Position numbers and translations under genes: made by a program. A DNA stretch of 12,877 nt. Origin: an uncultured Fidelibacterota bacterium (GTDB taxonomy: Bacteria > Marinisomatota > Marinisomatia > Marinisomatales > TCS55). Within the stretch, counting starts at the first letter, position 1. The number at the start of each line of letters is the position of its first letter. The notes under the pieces were generated by a model. That model searched no databases, was not told where the DNA came from, and saw nothing but the letters and a program-made list of their open reading frames with translations. Shown here piece by piece: positions 1 through 5,860 of this stretch. Where the stretch lies: assembly GCA_913046805.1 (NCBI GenBank), contig CAJWTA010000026.1:1-12877 (forward strand), read 5' to 3'.

Positions 1-561
1 GAGGATAAAATTGATACTGTTTTCATAGCAGTACATGGATATCGATCGCGGGGCTATGAGTGGGTATATGCTTTAAAAAAAATGACGGCATCAAAAAATA
101 AAACGTATTTTTATAGATGGGACTGGAGTAAATGCCCTAATATAGCAAGCTCAGCTTTGTACTCAGATATTCAAATACTTTTATCTTCCAATCCACAGAT
201 CAAACATATAAATATTTTTGGCCACAGTTATGGAGGCAGTATTGTTACCGGTTTAAAAGAGCAACCGGATCTCGGCTCAATAGATATACATTCCGTTGCG
301 GGTGCACTGATACCGACTAAAAGACATAAAAAGCGCTGTCCTGCTTTTAATGGCTTTGAGGATACGAAATCACTGTATGATCATTTTCAATGGAGGACTG
401 TAAAAGAGCAAGACGGAGCTTTTAAAAGTATGGATATTGATCCTCAGCTGGTAAATATTGAAGGTAGTACAGTTATTAACCTTCCTCCAAATTTTGAAGA
501 TGGAAAGAGACTTGGACATAACTGGTCTTTGAAATGGGTATTTGACGAATATTTCAAATAA
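1..561 (+). CDS. Alpha/beta-hydrolase fold protein, 5' end outside window
   Basis: The reading frame is open from base 1, so the gene starts upstream; 186 residues are visible. An oxyanion-type HG lies in the segment VFIAVHGY near visible residues 7-14. A classic nucleophile elbow, GHSYGG, puts the likely catalytic serine at visible residue 76 (bases 226-228). A histidine near the C-terminus (GHNW, visible residue 173) is a candidate for the third triad member. I cannot identify the acid residue with confidence. The family is therefore a lipase/esterase-like serine hydrolase; the substrate is unknown. An internal ATG at 82 would remove the HG strand and is not the true start. The gene is 5 bases upstream of the DUF4442 gene and probably cotranscribed with it. 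No signal peptide can be judged because the N-terminus is missing. Confidence 0.75.
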   Translation, partial: EDKIDTVFIAVHGYRSRGYEWVYALKKMTASKNKTYFYRWDWSKCPNIASSALYSDIQILLSSNPQIKHINIFGHSYGGSIVTGLKEQPDLGSIDIHSVAGALIPTKRHKKRCPAFNGFEDTKSLYDHFQWRTVKEQDGAFKSMDIDPQLVNIEGSTVINLPPNFEDGKRLGHNWSLKWVFDEYFK

Positions 562-566
562 CAATC

Positions 567-1049
567 ATGGCATTAACTTTTAAAGAGCGATTTAAGCACA
601 ATCTATATCTTTGGTTTTTTGGTTTGACCAAAGTGCGAATGATCCTTTTTTGCCGACCAAAAATCGTTGATATAACTAAAAAAAAAGTTGTTCTTTATAT
701 TCCTTTGAACAGACAAACTAGGAACCATGTTAAATCAATGTACATTGGCACCATGACGGTTGGTGCAGACTTAGTTACGGGTCTTACTGCTATGCTCAGT
801 ATACGCAGATCTAAACGTAAGATAATTCTTATTTTTAAGGATTTGAATGCAACATTTTTAAAAAGAGCAGAGGGAGACACTTATTTTACATGCCATAGTG
901 TAGAGGAGATTGAATCCGCGGTTCACGAGGTGATTAGTAGTAAGGAACGTGTGAATATCAATGTTCCAGTAATAGCTACGGTTCCAGACAAGTTTGGAGA
1001 AGAATCTGTTGCAGAATTCACAATCACTTTATCTATGAAAGAATATTAA
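567..1049 (+). CDS. DUF4442 hotdog-fold thioesterase-like protein
   Basis: This 160-residue protein matches, from memory, the DUF4442 family, which has a hotdog fold related to PaaI and YiiD C-terminal acyl-CoA thioesterases. The recognisable core is the IPLNRQTRNHVKSMYIG segment (residues 45-61), followed by TVGADLVTGL, which in this family forms the central helix and the loop facing the thioester. The length is normal for a single hotdog domain. There is no signal peptide, so it is expected to be cytoplasmic. The likely role is hydrolysis of a fatty acyl-CoA or similar thioester; the exact substrate cannot be read from the sequence. It starts at ATG 5 bases after the upstream hydrolase stop, with no clear Shine-Dalgarno site, and ends 10 bases before the EamA transporter, so all appear to be one transcript. 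Confidence 0.72.
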   Translation: MALTFKERFKHNLYLWFFGLTKVRMILFCRPKIVDITKKKVVLYIPLNRQTRNHVKSMYIGTMTVGADLVTGLTAMLSIRRSKRKIILIFKDLNATFLKRAEGDTYFTCHSVEEIESAVHEVISSKERVNINVPVIATVPDKFGEESVAEFTITLSMKEY

Positions 1050-1059
1050 AAGTAAAGTT

Positions 1060-1890
1060 TTGAAATCTACTACGTCAGCAAATATCATTTTAATAATCGC
1101 AGCTTTAATGTGGAGTATAGGCGGCCTGTTCATTAAGCTTGTTGACCTAAGTCCTATCGCAATTACTGGTACCAGGAGCATTGCTGCCGCCTTGGTCTTT
1201 TTGGTCTATCTCAAAAGACCTCAATGGCATTGGAATCGTTACTTTGTTACAGGAGTATTTTCGTATGCAGCAATGATGCTACTTTATGTTTTTTCGATTC
1301 GACTGACAACCGCTGCGAATGCAATTTTTCTTGAATTTACTGCACCACTATATGTTGTTATCTTGGGCTATTATATCTTAAATGAAAGAATAACACTTTT
1401 TGATATATTTTCAATGTTTGTGATCTTTTCTGGAATGACATTATTCTTTATTGATGAGCTGACTTTTTATGGTTTTTGGGGAAATATCATGGCAGCGGTG
1501 GCTGGTGTATGTTTGGGAATAGTTACTGTAATGATTCGCAAAGAGAAAGAGTCTGCATTTCAAATTGTATTAGCGGGAAACATCGTTACTGCATTTATAT
1601 GCATTCCTTTTATGTTCAGCGGATTCAATGAAACCATATCAGCTGATTGGTTAATGATTTTTGCTTTAGGGATTATTCAACTGGGCATTCCGTACATTTT
1701 ATATACTAAAGCATTGCGCCATGTGCAAGCATTGGATGCTATACTGGTTAGCATGATAGAGCCCATATTGAATCCATTTTGGGTATATATTTTTATTGGA
1801 GAAAGAATGGGGGAGTGGGCACTGATAGGCGGAATACTGGTTTTATCAGGATCTATTGGAAGAGCAATCATAAAATTAAAATTAAGGTAA
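1060..1890 (+). CDS. EamA-family (DMT superfamily) transporter
   Basis: The protein has 276 residues with about ten hydrophobic segments arranged as two EamA repeats of five helices, the usual layout and length for drug/metabolite transporters. The first repeat opens with the segment ALMWSIGGLFIKL; the second starts near residue 142 and ends with ALIGGILVLSGS close to the C-terminus. The family exports amino acids, nucleosides or other small metabolites across the inner membrane; the substrate is not predictable here. The start is TTG: no ATG lies before the first helix, and the TTG gives a short hydrophilic lead before TM1. It sits 10 bases after the DUF4442 gene and 5 bases before the cold-shock gene. 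Confidence 0.88.
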   Translation: MKSTTSANIILIIAALMWSIGGLFIKLVDLSPIAITGTRSIAAALVFLVYLKRPQWHWNRYFVTGVFSYAAMMLLYVFSIRLTTAANAIFLEFTAPLYVVILGYYILNERITLFDIFSMFVIFSGMTLFFIDELTFYGFWGNIMAAVAGVCLGIVTVMIRKEKESAFQIVLAGNIVTAFICIPFMFSGFNETISADWLMIFALGIIQLGIPYILYTKALRHVQALDAILVSMIEPILNPFWVYIFIGERMGEWALIGGILVLSGSIGRAIIKLKLR

Positions 1891-1895
1891 ATGAG

Positions 1896-2096
1896 ATGAA
1901 TGGTGTTGTGAAAGAATATGATAAGCAAAAAGGGTTTGGCTTTATTTCAGGAGAAGATGGCGAGGATTATTTTGTCCATGTATACGGTCTTGGTCCAAAA
2001 TTAAAACAATCTGGTTTACGTGCTGGTCAGCAAGTCGTGTTTGATATTGATTTTGATATGAAAGGGGATAAAGCGATTAATGTTAGGCCTAGATAG
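1896..2096 (+). CDS. Cold-shock domain (CspA-like) nucleic-acid-binding protein
   Basis: This is a 66-residue single cold-shock domain, the usual size of CspA-type proteins, which bind single-stranded RNA or DNA and act as RNA chaperones. RNP1 is visible as KGFGFI (residues 12-17) and RNP2 as YFVHV (residues 25-29), with the C-terminal GDKAINVRP strand. RNP2 has Tyr where Val or Ile is more common. I chose ATG 1896 because it gives the standard CSD N-terminus and lies just after an AAGG element (around 1884-1887); the longer frame back to 1779 overlaps the transporter and adds non-homologous sequence. It is the last gene of the + strand group and ends 8 bases from the convergent esterase. I see no long structured 5' UTR such as cspA mRNA has, so its expression probably follows the operon. 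Confidence 0.9.
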   Translation: MNGVVKEYDKQKGFGFISGEDGEDYFVHVYGLGPKLKQSGLRAGQQVVFDIDFDMKGDKAINVRPR

Positions 2097-2104
2097 CGAT
2101 ACGT

Positions 2105-2716
2105 TTAGATAATAAATTGTTTTATATAATCTCGAGCGACTATTGGGATCTTGTGACCTGCTTTATAAGAATTTAGCTTAACATCATACCCTAGGTTATT
2201 TAAAAGGGTAAACGATTTACGGCTTTCATTGATTGAGACCGTTTTGTCATTTTCTCCATGTAAAAGCAAAACTTTTGTTTTAAGACTTGCGGCGTTCACT
2301 TCCTCTGCCAATTGATCTTTAAATTTAATAAACCCAGCTATAGGAATTATTCCTCCAATAGAAAAAGACATTCTCGTTGCGTATTCCATTGCAAGACACG
2401 CTCCTTGAGAAAAGCCGATTATATAGATGTTTTCTTTGTTAAAACCATTTTCAAAGATCTCAGTGACTAGTGTATCTATTCCCTGGATTGTTTTGCTGTA
2501 CCGCCATCCTTCTTCATCGTTTCCACCAAACCAGGAATTACCATCCTTTCTTTCAGCTTTATAAGGTGCTCTCGGAAAAAACCATTTTGCGTCATCGATC
2601 TTTAACATTTTTGCGACTGATTCAAAAACAAATTCATCGCCTGTCCATCCATGAAGTGCTATGATTGCTTTAGAAGGGTTATCTCCATCACAGTATGTGC
2701 GAGTTGTTAATTTCAA
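2105..2716 (-). CDS. Phospholipase/carboxylesterase-family serine hydrolase
   Basis: The 203-residue protein belongs to the Abhydrolase_2 group (YpfH/acyl-protein-thioesterase-like carboxylesterases), whose usual length is 200-230. It shows the oxyanion segment LHGWTG (residues 21-26), the nucleophile elbow GFSQG with Ser103, Asp157 in LLLHGENDKT, and His188 in AGHKIP, so the full Ser-Asp-His triad is present. There is no signal peptide; it should be cytoplasmic and cleave a small or lipid-type carboxylic ester. The start is TTG at 2716-2714, 8 bases after the stop of the preceding small protein. No good Shine-Dalgarno site is seen, so translational coupling is plausible. It is the last gene of a three-gene leftward operon. 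The substrate is unknown. Confidence 0.87.
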   Translation of the reverse strand: MKLTTRTYCDGDNPSKAIIALHGWTGDEFVFESVAKMLKIDDAKWFFPRAPYKAERKDGNSWFGGNDEEGWRYSKTIQGIDTLVTEIFENGFNKENIYIIGFSQGACLAMEYATRMSFSIGGIIPIAGFIKFKDQLAEEVNAASLKTKVLLLHGENDKTVSINESRKSFTLLNNLGYDVKLNSYKAGHKIPIVARDYIKQFII

Positions 2717-2724
2717 ATCAGTGA

Positions 2725-3033
2725 TTATTTAAAGTTTGCTTCTGCGGTTAGAACCCAATTAGCATTTCCAGGAGTTCTGCTGGGTTCTAATCTGTAAAGT
2801 TGCGCTGTTGCTGTATCAAGCATATAGTGCCAATGAGTGCGCTCAATTTGAAAGGATTGCAGTTGAAACCTTCCAGCTGCCTTATCCTTGTCAAGCTGGT
2901 CTTTGACATAATTATCTAACTGACCCATTATTGTGTTTAGACTGTCGTCTTTCTTTTGCTGTGCACCGACAAATAAAAATAAAGCAACGGTCACCGTGAG
3001 ACCCGTTATTATTCCTTTGATGTATTCTTTCAT
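2725..3033 (-). CDS. Small membrane-anchored protein of unknown function
   Basis: I do not recognise this 102-residue protein. It has one hydrophobic segment at about residues 6-24 (ITGLTVTVALFLFVGA), which could be a signal anchor or a poorly cleaved signal peptide. A polar, lysine- and aspartate-rich stretch follows that looks helical (DNYVKDQLDKDKA), then a C-terminal part with Trp, His and Tyr residues (THWHYMLDTATAQLYRLEP). The domain should face the periplasm. The start is well supported: ATG at 3033 with AAAAGGAG five bases upstream (complement of 3039-3046), the best Shine-Dalgarno site in this operon. It lies between the MBL hydrolase (18 bases upstream) and the esterase (8 bases downstream), so it is cotranscribed, but that does not define its function. 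Confidence 0.72.
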   Translation of the reverse strand: MKEYIKGIITGLTVTVALFLFVGAQQKKDDSLNTIMGQLDNYVKDQLDKDKAAGRFQLQSFQIERTHWHYMLDTATAQLYRLEPSRTPGNANWVLTAEANFK

Positions 3034-3051
3034 TTCTACTCCTTTTGTTTA

Positions 3052-3714
3052 CTAACTGCCTGGTTTTCTATTTGCTTCATAATCTTTCATCTTTTTTATA
3101 AAATCATTTTCATCTGAAGCATTAAGAAGTGGGCTTATTTTAATATTCTCTTTTAATGTTATGCTGGATCTTGGACCGTAGTCATGTCCAGGATATATCG
3201 TTGTTTTGTCTGGAAGTGTCAATAATTTATTGTAGATAGAATCGTATAGATCTGTGATATCGCTTTTTTTATCTATTGTCCTTCCTGTTCTTCCAACAAA
3301 TAATGTGTCCCCAGAAAATAGTACGTCCTCTAATAGATAGCATATTGAATCTGGGTAGTGACCGGGGGTATGTATAATTTCTAAATTAAGCTGACCAACC
3401 GATATTATATCTTTATCTTTAACAGGTTTTATATAGTTACATTTTATTTTATCTTGCGAATCCTTTAAAACAATAGTTACGAGGTTGGGAAATGCATCAA
3501 CATATTCATCGATATAGGCATAATGATCTCCATGTGTATGGGTAATCAAAAGAGTGATTAGTCCTCTCCGATTAATGAAAGGAGATATTTTTTTTAGTGG
3601 TACAGATGCATCAACTAAAAATTGATTGCTGGTACGCATGCACGTAACTAAATAAGTTATATTTTTATCATATCCACCTGTGAAAGATCGTATTGAATAA
3701 TCTGAATAGCTCAT
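3052..3714 (-). CDS. Metallo-beta-lactamase-fold hydrolase (glyoxalase II / persulfide dioxygenase-like)
   Basis: The 220-residue protein carries the complete MBL metal-binding set: THTHGDH (His59, His61, Asp63, His64), HTPGH (His119), FSGDTLF (Asp136) and YPGHDYG (His177). The GDTLFVGRTGR and YPGHDYG contexts are those of the glyoxalase II/ETHE1 branch, whose members hydrolyse glutathione thioesters or oxidise persulfides. The long substrate-binding C-terminal domain of true GloB (about 250 residues) is short here, so I keep the call at family level. There is no signal peptide, so it is cytoplasmic. It is the first gene of the leftward operon and faces the + strand membrane-protein operon across an 84-base divergent spacer. 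The ATG start at 3714 has no strong Shine-Dalgarno site. Confidence 0.85.
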   Translation of the reverse strand: MSYSDYSIRSFTGGYDKNITYLVTCMRTSNQFLVDASVPLKKISPFINRRGLITLLITHTHGDHYAYIDEYVDAFPNLVTIVLKDSQDKIKCNYIKPVKDKDIISVGQLNLEIIHTPGHYPDSICYLLEDVLFSGDTLFVGRTGRTIDKKSDITDLYDSIYNKLLTLPDKTTIYPGHDYGPRSSITLKENIKISPLLNASDENDFIKKMKDYEANRKPGS

Positions 3715-3798
3715 AATGACTTGAATTTAAATCTCTTTTCGGAACAAATTTAACCCTGTTATATTAAATGTTATATCTTTACAATTTTAGGAGTGCTT
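3715..3798. promoter_or_regulatory. Divergent intergenic promoter region
   Basis: This 84-base AT-rich spacer separates two divergently transcribed operons (leftward from 3714, rightward from 3799), so it must carry promoters for both. Rightward candidates are TATATT (3760-3765) and TATATC followed by TTTA (3772-3781), the latter resembling the TAnnTTTG type of -7 element of Bacteroidota. The heptamer GTTATAT occurs twice (3758-3764 and 3770-3776) with 12-base spacing. An AGGAG Shine-Dalgarno at 3789-3793 precedes ATG 3799 by five bases. The precise promoter elements are guesses. Confidence 0.45.
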
Positions 3799-4017
3799 AT
3801 GGAAACCAAACAATTAGCTGTTTATTTAATAATAGCAGGAGCTTTGATCTTAGCATTGAAGTTTATTACCGAAATTATTAGCTTCATTTTGAGTGACTTT
3901 TTTCTTGGCCTAGGGGCAATTCTAGTGGTTGGAGGAGCTTTGATCTTAGCATTAAAGTTTTTTAAAGAAAATCGAGATGATGCTGAAGACGAGCCGTTTA
4001 GAGGAATTAAACAATGA
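3799..4017 (+). CDS. Small two-helix membrane protein with internal duplication
   Basis: This unrecognised 72-residue protein has two hydrophobic segments (about residues 7-30 and 34-54) and an acidic-polar tail (ENRDDAEDEP). Each hydrophobic segment contains the same decapeptide GALILALKF preceded by Ala/Gly, and the underlying DNA repeats 28 bases with a single mismatch (3837-3864 and 3933-3960, 96 bases apart, which keeps frame). I place the start at ATG 3799, because AGGAG (3789-3793) is then five bases upstream; a GTG at 3793 overlaps that site and is less likely. Its stop overlaps the start of the YbjQ-family gene by four bases (ATGA), implying translational coupling and probably a joint function at the inner membrane. 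Confidence 0.75.
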   Translation: METKQLAVYLIIAGALILALKFITEIISFILSDFFLGLGAILVVGGALILALKFFKENRDDAEDEPFRGIKQ

Positions 4018-4331
4018 TTATCGCGACCACAGAAAATGTGGCAGGTAATGAGATTGATGCGCATTTGGGAACGGTAATTGGAAATACGATTAGAGCTAGA
4101 CACGTAGGAAAAGATATTCAAGCCACCTTTCGTACAATTATGGGTGGTGAAATTAAAGAGTATACATCTATGATGGCTGAATCAAGAGAACAGGCTTTAA
4201 TGAGAATGAAGGATCGAGCAGTAGAATTAGGTGCTGATGCGGTAGTGGGAGTTCGTTTCCAAACTTCAATGATATTATCAGGAACTGCAGAGCTATTAGT
4301 CTATGGAACTGCTGTTAGATTTAAAAAATAG
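4014..4331 (+). CDS. YbjQ/UPF0145 family protein
   Basis: The 105-residue protein matches the YbjQ (UPF0145) family in length and in its pattern: an N-terminal VAGNEIDAHLGTVIGNTIRA strand-loop region (near residues 9-28), the central helix region with SREQALMRMKDRAVELGADAVVG (split over residues 57-79), and a terminal ELLVYGTAVRF strand. The family forms compact, often pentameric, dodecin-like proteins sometimes labelled heavy-metal-binding domains; its physiological role is not settled. There is no signal peptide. The ATG lies within the stop of the upstream membrane-protein gene (ATGA overlap), and the gene ends 5 bases before the lipoprotein esterase. Genes of this family are often next to small membrane proteins, which fits this layout. 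Confidence 0.88.
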   Translation: MIIATTENVAGNEIDAHLGTVIGNTIRARHVGKDIQATFRTIMGGEIKEYTSMMAESREQALMRMKDRAVELGADAVVGVRFQTSMILSGTAELLVYGTAVRFKK

Positions 4332-4336
4332 ATAGA

Positions 4337-5269
4337 TTGCGAAAAAATAAATATTGTTACACCATCGCTCTCGCTATAATTTTTTTTGCATGCGAAGAAG
4401 CAAACACTGATACCTCAACAAAAAAAAATGGAGATAGTTACGGTGACAAAACAGGGGACCTTTCAGTATCCGGCTTTTTTACGGATACCTTATCACATGA
4501 AGGAGAATTGAGGGAATATTTAACCTACATCCCCGAAATTTATACTTCTTCAGGTATTCCAACCCCTTTACTATTTAATTTTCACGGAGGAAGCGGATCT
4601 GCTAGTGGTCAGGTTTATACCGCAGATTTTAGATCAATTGCGGATACTGCGAATTTCATTCTTGTGTATCCCCAAGGAACATTTGGAAGTACATGGAACA
4701 GCTCACTTCCATCAAATCCGCAAACAAAAATGTTTGTAGATGATTTTGGATTTGTAGATGCTATGATAAAAAGAATAAATAAAGACTATCGGTTTGGAAT
4801 TGATACATCTCGTGTCTATGCAATTGGTTTTTCAAATGGAGCCGATATATCTCTTTCGTTAGCATGCGTACGAAGCGAAAAAATTGCAGCAGTTGCGTCG
4901 GTATCAGGTTTGCTTGACAGGCATACCGCTCAAAACTCAAACCCCAGCTCTGTGGCAATCATGAGTATACACGGAACCAATGATTATCAGCGTCCTTATG
5001 GATATGGTTTAGGTGGATATTATTTTGCAATTGATGAGCTTATCGAGTATTGGTCTGCAAAGAATAATTTTGCAGGTCAAGCCCAAGTTGAGACTTACAA
5101 TACCGGTAATATAGCAATAGAATTTATTAGGTTTGGTGATATGATTGAGCATTATAAGGTGGTCAACGGTGAACATAGCTGGTTGAATGTTTCTCGAAAT
5201 GGTCAAACTACTAATCAAAAAATATGGAATTTTGTTTCAAAATTTGATATAAATGGAATGATAAGGTAG
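4337..5269 (+). CDS. Secreted lipoprotein esterase, PHB-depolymerase/feruloyl-esterase (LpqC) type
   Basis: The 310-residue protein begins with a lipoprotein signal (basic start, hydrophobic core, lipobox-like FFAC with Cys19), so it should be lipid-anchored in the envelope facing outward or the periplasm. A polar Thr/Asn/Gly linker runs to about residue 45. The catalytic domain has the features of the LpqC/poly(3-hydroxybutyrate) depolymerase-like esterase group: LLFNFHGG (residues 78-85), VYPQG (110-114), VDDFGFVDAMI (134-144), the elbow GFSNGA with Ser166, IHGTND with Asp216, and GEHSW with His280. These enzymes hydrolyse polyester, acetyl or feruloyl ester bonds in polymers or polysaccharides. 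The start is TTG at 4337, the only start that keeps the signal peptide. It is the last gene of the + operon, 5 bases after the YbjQ-family gene. Confidence 0.85.
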   Translation: MRKNKYCYTIALAIIFFACEEANTDTSTKKNGDSYGDKTGDLSVSGFFTDTLSHEGELREYLTYIPEIYTSSGIPTPLLFNFHGGSGSASGQVYTADFRSIADTANFILVYPQGTFGSTWNSSLPSNPQTKMFVDDFGFVDAMIKRINKDYRFGIDTSRVYAIGFSNGADISLSLACVRSEKIAAVASVSGLLDRHTAQNSNPSSVAIMSIHGTNDYQRPYGYGLGGYYFAIDELIEYWSAKNNFAGQAQVETYNTGNIAIEFIRFGDMIEHYKVVNGEHSWLNVSRNGQTTNQKIWNFVSKFDINGMIR

Positions 5270-5315
5270 CAGTTAATATTAAGACGATTTATTTTTTTAT
5301 AAAGTAAGTTTGCTG

Positions 5316-5389
<74 letters not shown>

Positions 5390-5407
5390 ATATATCCAAA
5401 AAAATTA

Positions 5408-5426
5408 AGAGCGTAACTTAAGCTCT
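5408..5426 (-). other. Short hairpin followed by T-run upstream of tRNA-Arg
   Basis: On the minus strand AGAGC (complement of 5422-5426) pairs with GCTCT (5408-5412) around a 9-base loop, and is followed by TAATTTTTTT. This is terminator-like, but it lies just upstream of the tRNA and no minus-strand gene precedes it. With only five base pairs it may be chance or part of the tRNA leader. Confidence 0.25.
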
Positions 5427-5465
5427 GTAGATATCATAGAATAACCAAAAAACGTCTTTTTTTTC

Positions 5466-5483
5466 TCGTCGATCTCTCGACGA
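5466..5483. repeat. Perfect inverted repeat upstream of the small-protein promoter
   Basis: TCGTCGA (5466-5472) and TCGACGA (5477-5483) form a perfect 7-bp inverted repeat with a TCTC loop. The GC-containing arms stand out from the surrounding AT-rich DNA. It lies just before the candidate promoter of the 76-residue protein gene. It could be a protein-binding site or a hairpin; the flanks give no strong T-run immediately after it on the plus strand, so it is a poor terminator. Confidence 0.5.
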
Positions 5484-5491
5484 TTAATTTC

Positions 5492-5536
5492 TTGCTTTTT
5501 ACACACTAAAAAGCGTACAATATGTGTATAATTGTA
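5492..5536 (+). promoter_or_regulatory. Candidate promoter and palindromic operator for the 76-residue protein
   Basis: TTGCTT (5492-5497) and TACAAT (5516-5521) are 18 bases apart and resemble -35/-10 boxes; a perfect TATAAT follows at 5527-5532. TACAAT (5516-5521) is also the left arm of an inverted repeat whose right arm is ATTGTA (5531-5536), and TACACA (5500-5505) mirrors TGTGTA (5523-5528). A regulator site overlapping the promoter is possible, but in AT-rich DNA such symmetry can occur by chance. No transcription start can be fixed from sequence. Confidence 0.4.
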
Positions 5537-5559
5537 ACATTCAGTAAATAATAACCACT

Positions 5560-5568
5560 AAAGGAGGT
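5560..5568 (+). promoter_or_regulatory. Near-perfect Shine-Dalgarno site
   Basis: AAAGGAGGT matches the anti-Shine-Dalgarno sequence almost completely, and its GGAGG core ends 7 bases before ATG 5575. It is the strongest ribosome-binding site in the window; most other genes here have weak or no sites. It fixes the start of the 76-residue gene and suggests high translation. Confidence 0.9.
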
Positions 5569-5574
5569 CAAATT

Positions 5575-5805
5575 ATGGCTGAAGTAGTAGCAAAAACAGG
5601 AGTCCAAAAAGAATCTGGATATTTATATTATCTTGATAAAAATGGTAATGTATCCCGTTCAAAGATGGCTCGTGCTGGTAAAGGTGGTGGAAATGCAGAA
5701 AAAGTAGCTGATGCTGGCGTAACTCGCGAAGCAGGTTATCTTTACTTCATTGATAAGAATGGTGATGTTGCTCGCTCTCCAATGGCGAGAGGACGTAAGA
5801 AATAA
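5575..5805 (+). CDS. Small basic protein with two copies of a GYLY-DKNG-V-R motif
   Basis: This 76-residue protein is a tandem duplication. Residues 5-36 and 44-75 align with a 39-residue offset and share 20 of 32 positions, including GV, E, GYLY, DKNG, V, RS and MAR. The two copies are joined by a glycine-rich link (GKGGGNAEK), and both end in basic residues, the protein finishing with RGRKK. The copies differ clearly at DNA level, so the duplication is old. There is no signal peptide or membrane segment. The GYLYxxDKNGxV pattern looks like a beta-hairpin with a DKNG turn; high positive charge suggests binding to nucleic acid or another acidic partner, which is inference. I have an impression that short single-motif relatives exist in other bacteria but cannot name a family. 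The strong Shine-Dalgarno, a likely own promoter and a terminator 18 bases downstream mark it as an independent, well-expressed gene. Confidence 0.88.
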   Translation: MAEVVAKTGVQKESGYLYYLDKNGNVSRSKMARAGKGGGNAEKVADAGVTREAGYLYFIDKNGDVARSPMARGRKK

Positions 5806-5823
5806 ATCATTCAAATCCTCGAC

Positions 5824-5860
5824 AAAAAGCCTTCGCTTTATGTGGAGGCTTTTTTGTTTT
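5824..5860 (+). terminator. Rho-independent terminator of the 76-residue protein gene
   Basis: AAAAAGCCTTC (5824-5834) pairs with GGAGGCTTTTT (5844-5854), with one G-U pair and a 9-base loop, and the run continues as TGTTTT. The stem core GCCTTC/GGAGGC is GC-rich compared with the surroundings. It lies 18 bases after the stop codon at 5805. It is the clearest intrinsic terminator in the window. The A-rich left arm would also let it work, less well, on the opposite strand. Confidence 0.88.

Noticed and set aside
1779..1895. N-terminal extension of the cold-shock protein back to 1779
   Set aside because: It overlaps the transporter gene in another frame and adds residues unlike any cold-shock domain; ATG 1896 gives the standard start with an AAGG element upstream.
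3758..3776. Two GTTATAT heptamers 12 bases apart as an operator
   Set aside because: Such heptamers are common by chance in DNA this AT-rich, and a similar string occurs near 10290; kept only as a note in the divergent-promoter entry.
5270..5315. Terminator between the lipoprotein esterase and tRNA-Arg
   Set aside because: There is a T-run (near 5290-5299) and a TTAATATTAA palindrome but no GC-containing stem next to the T-run.
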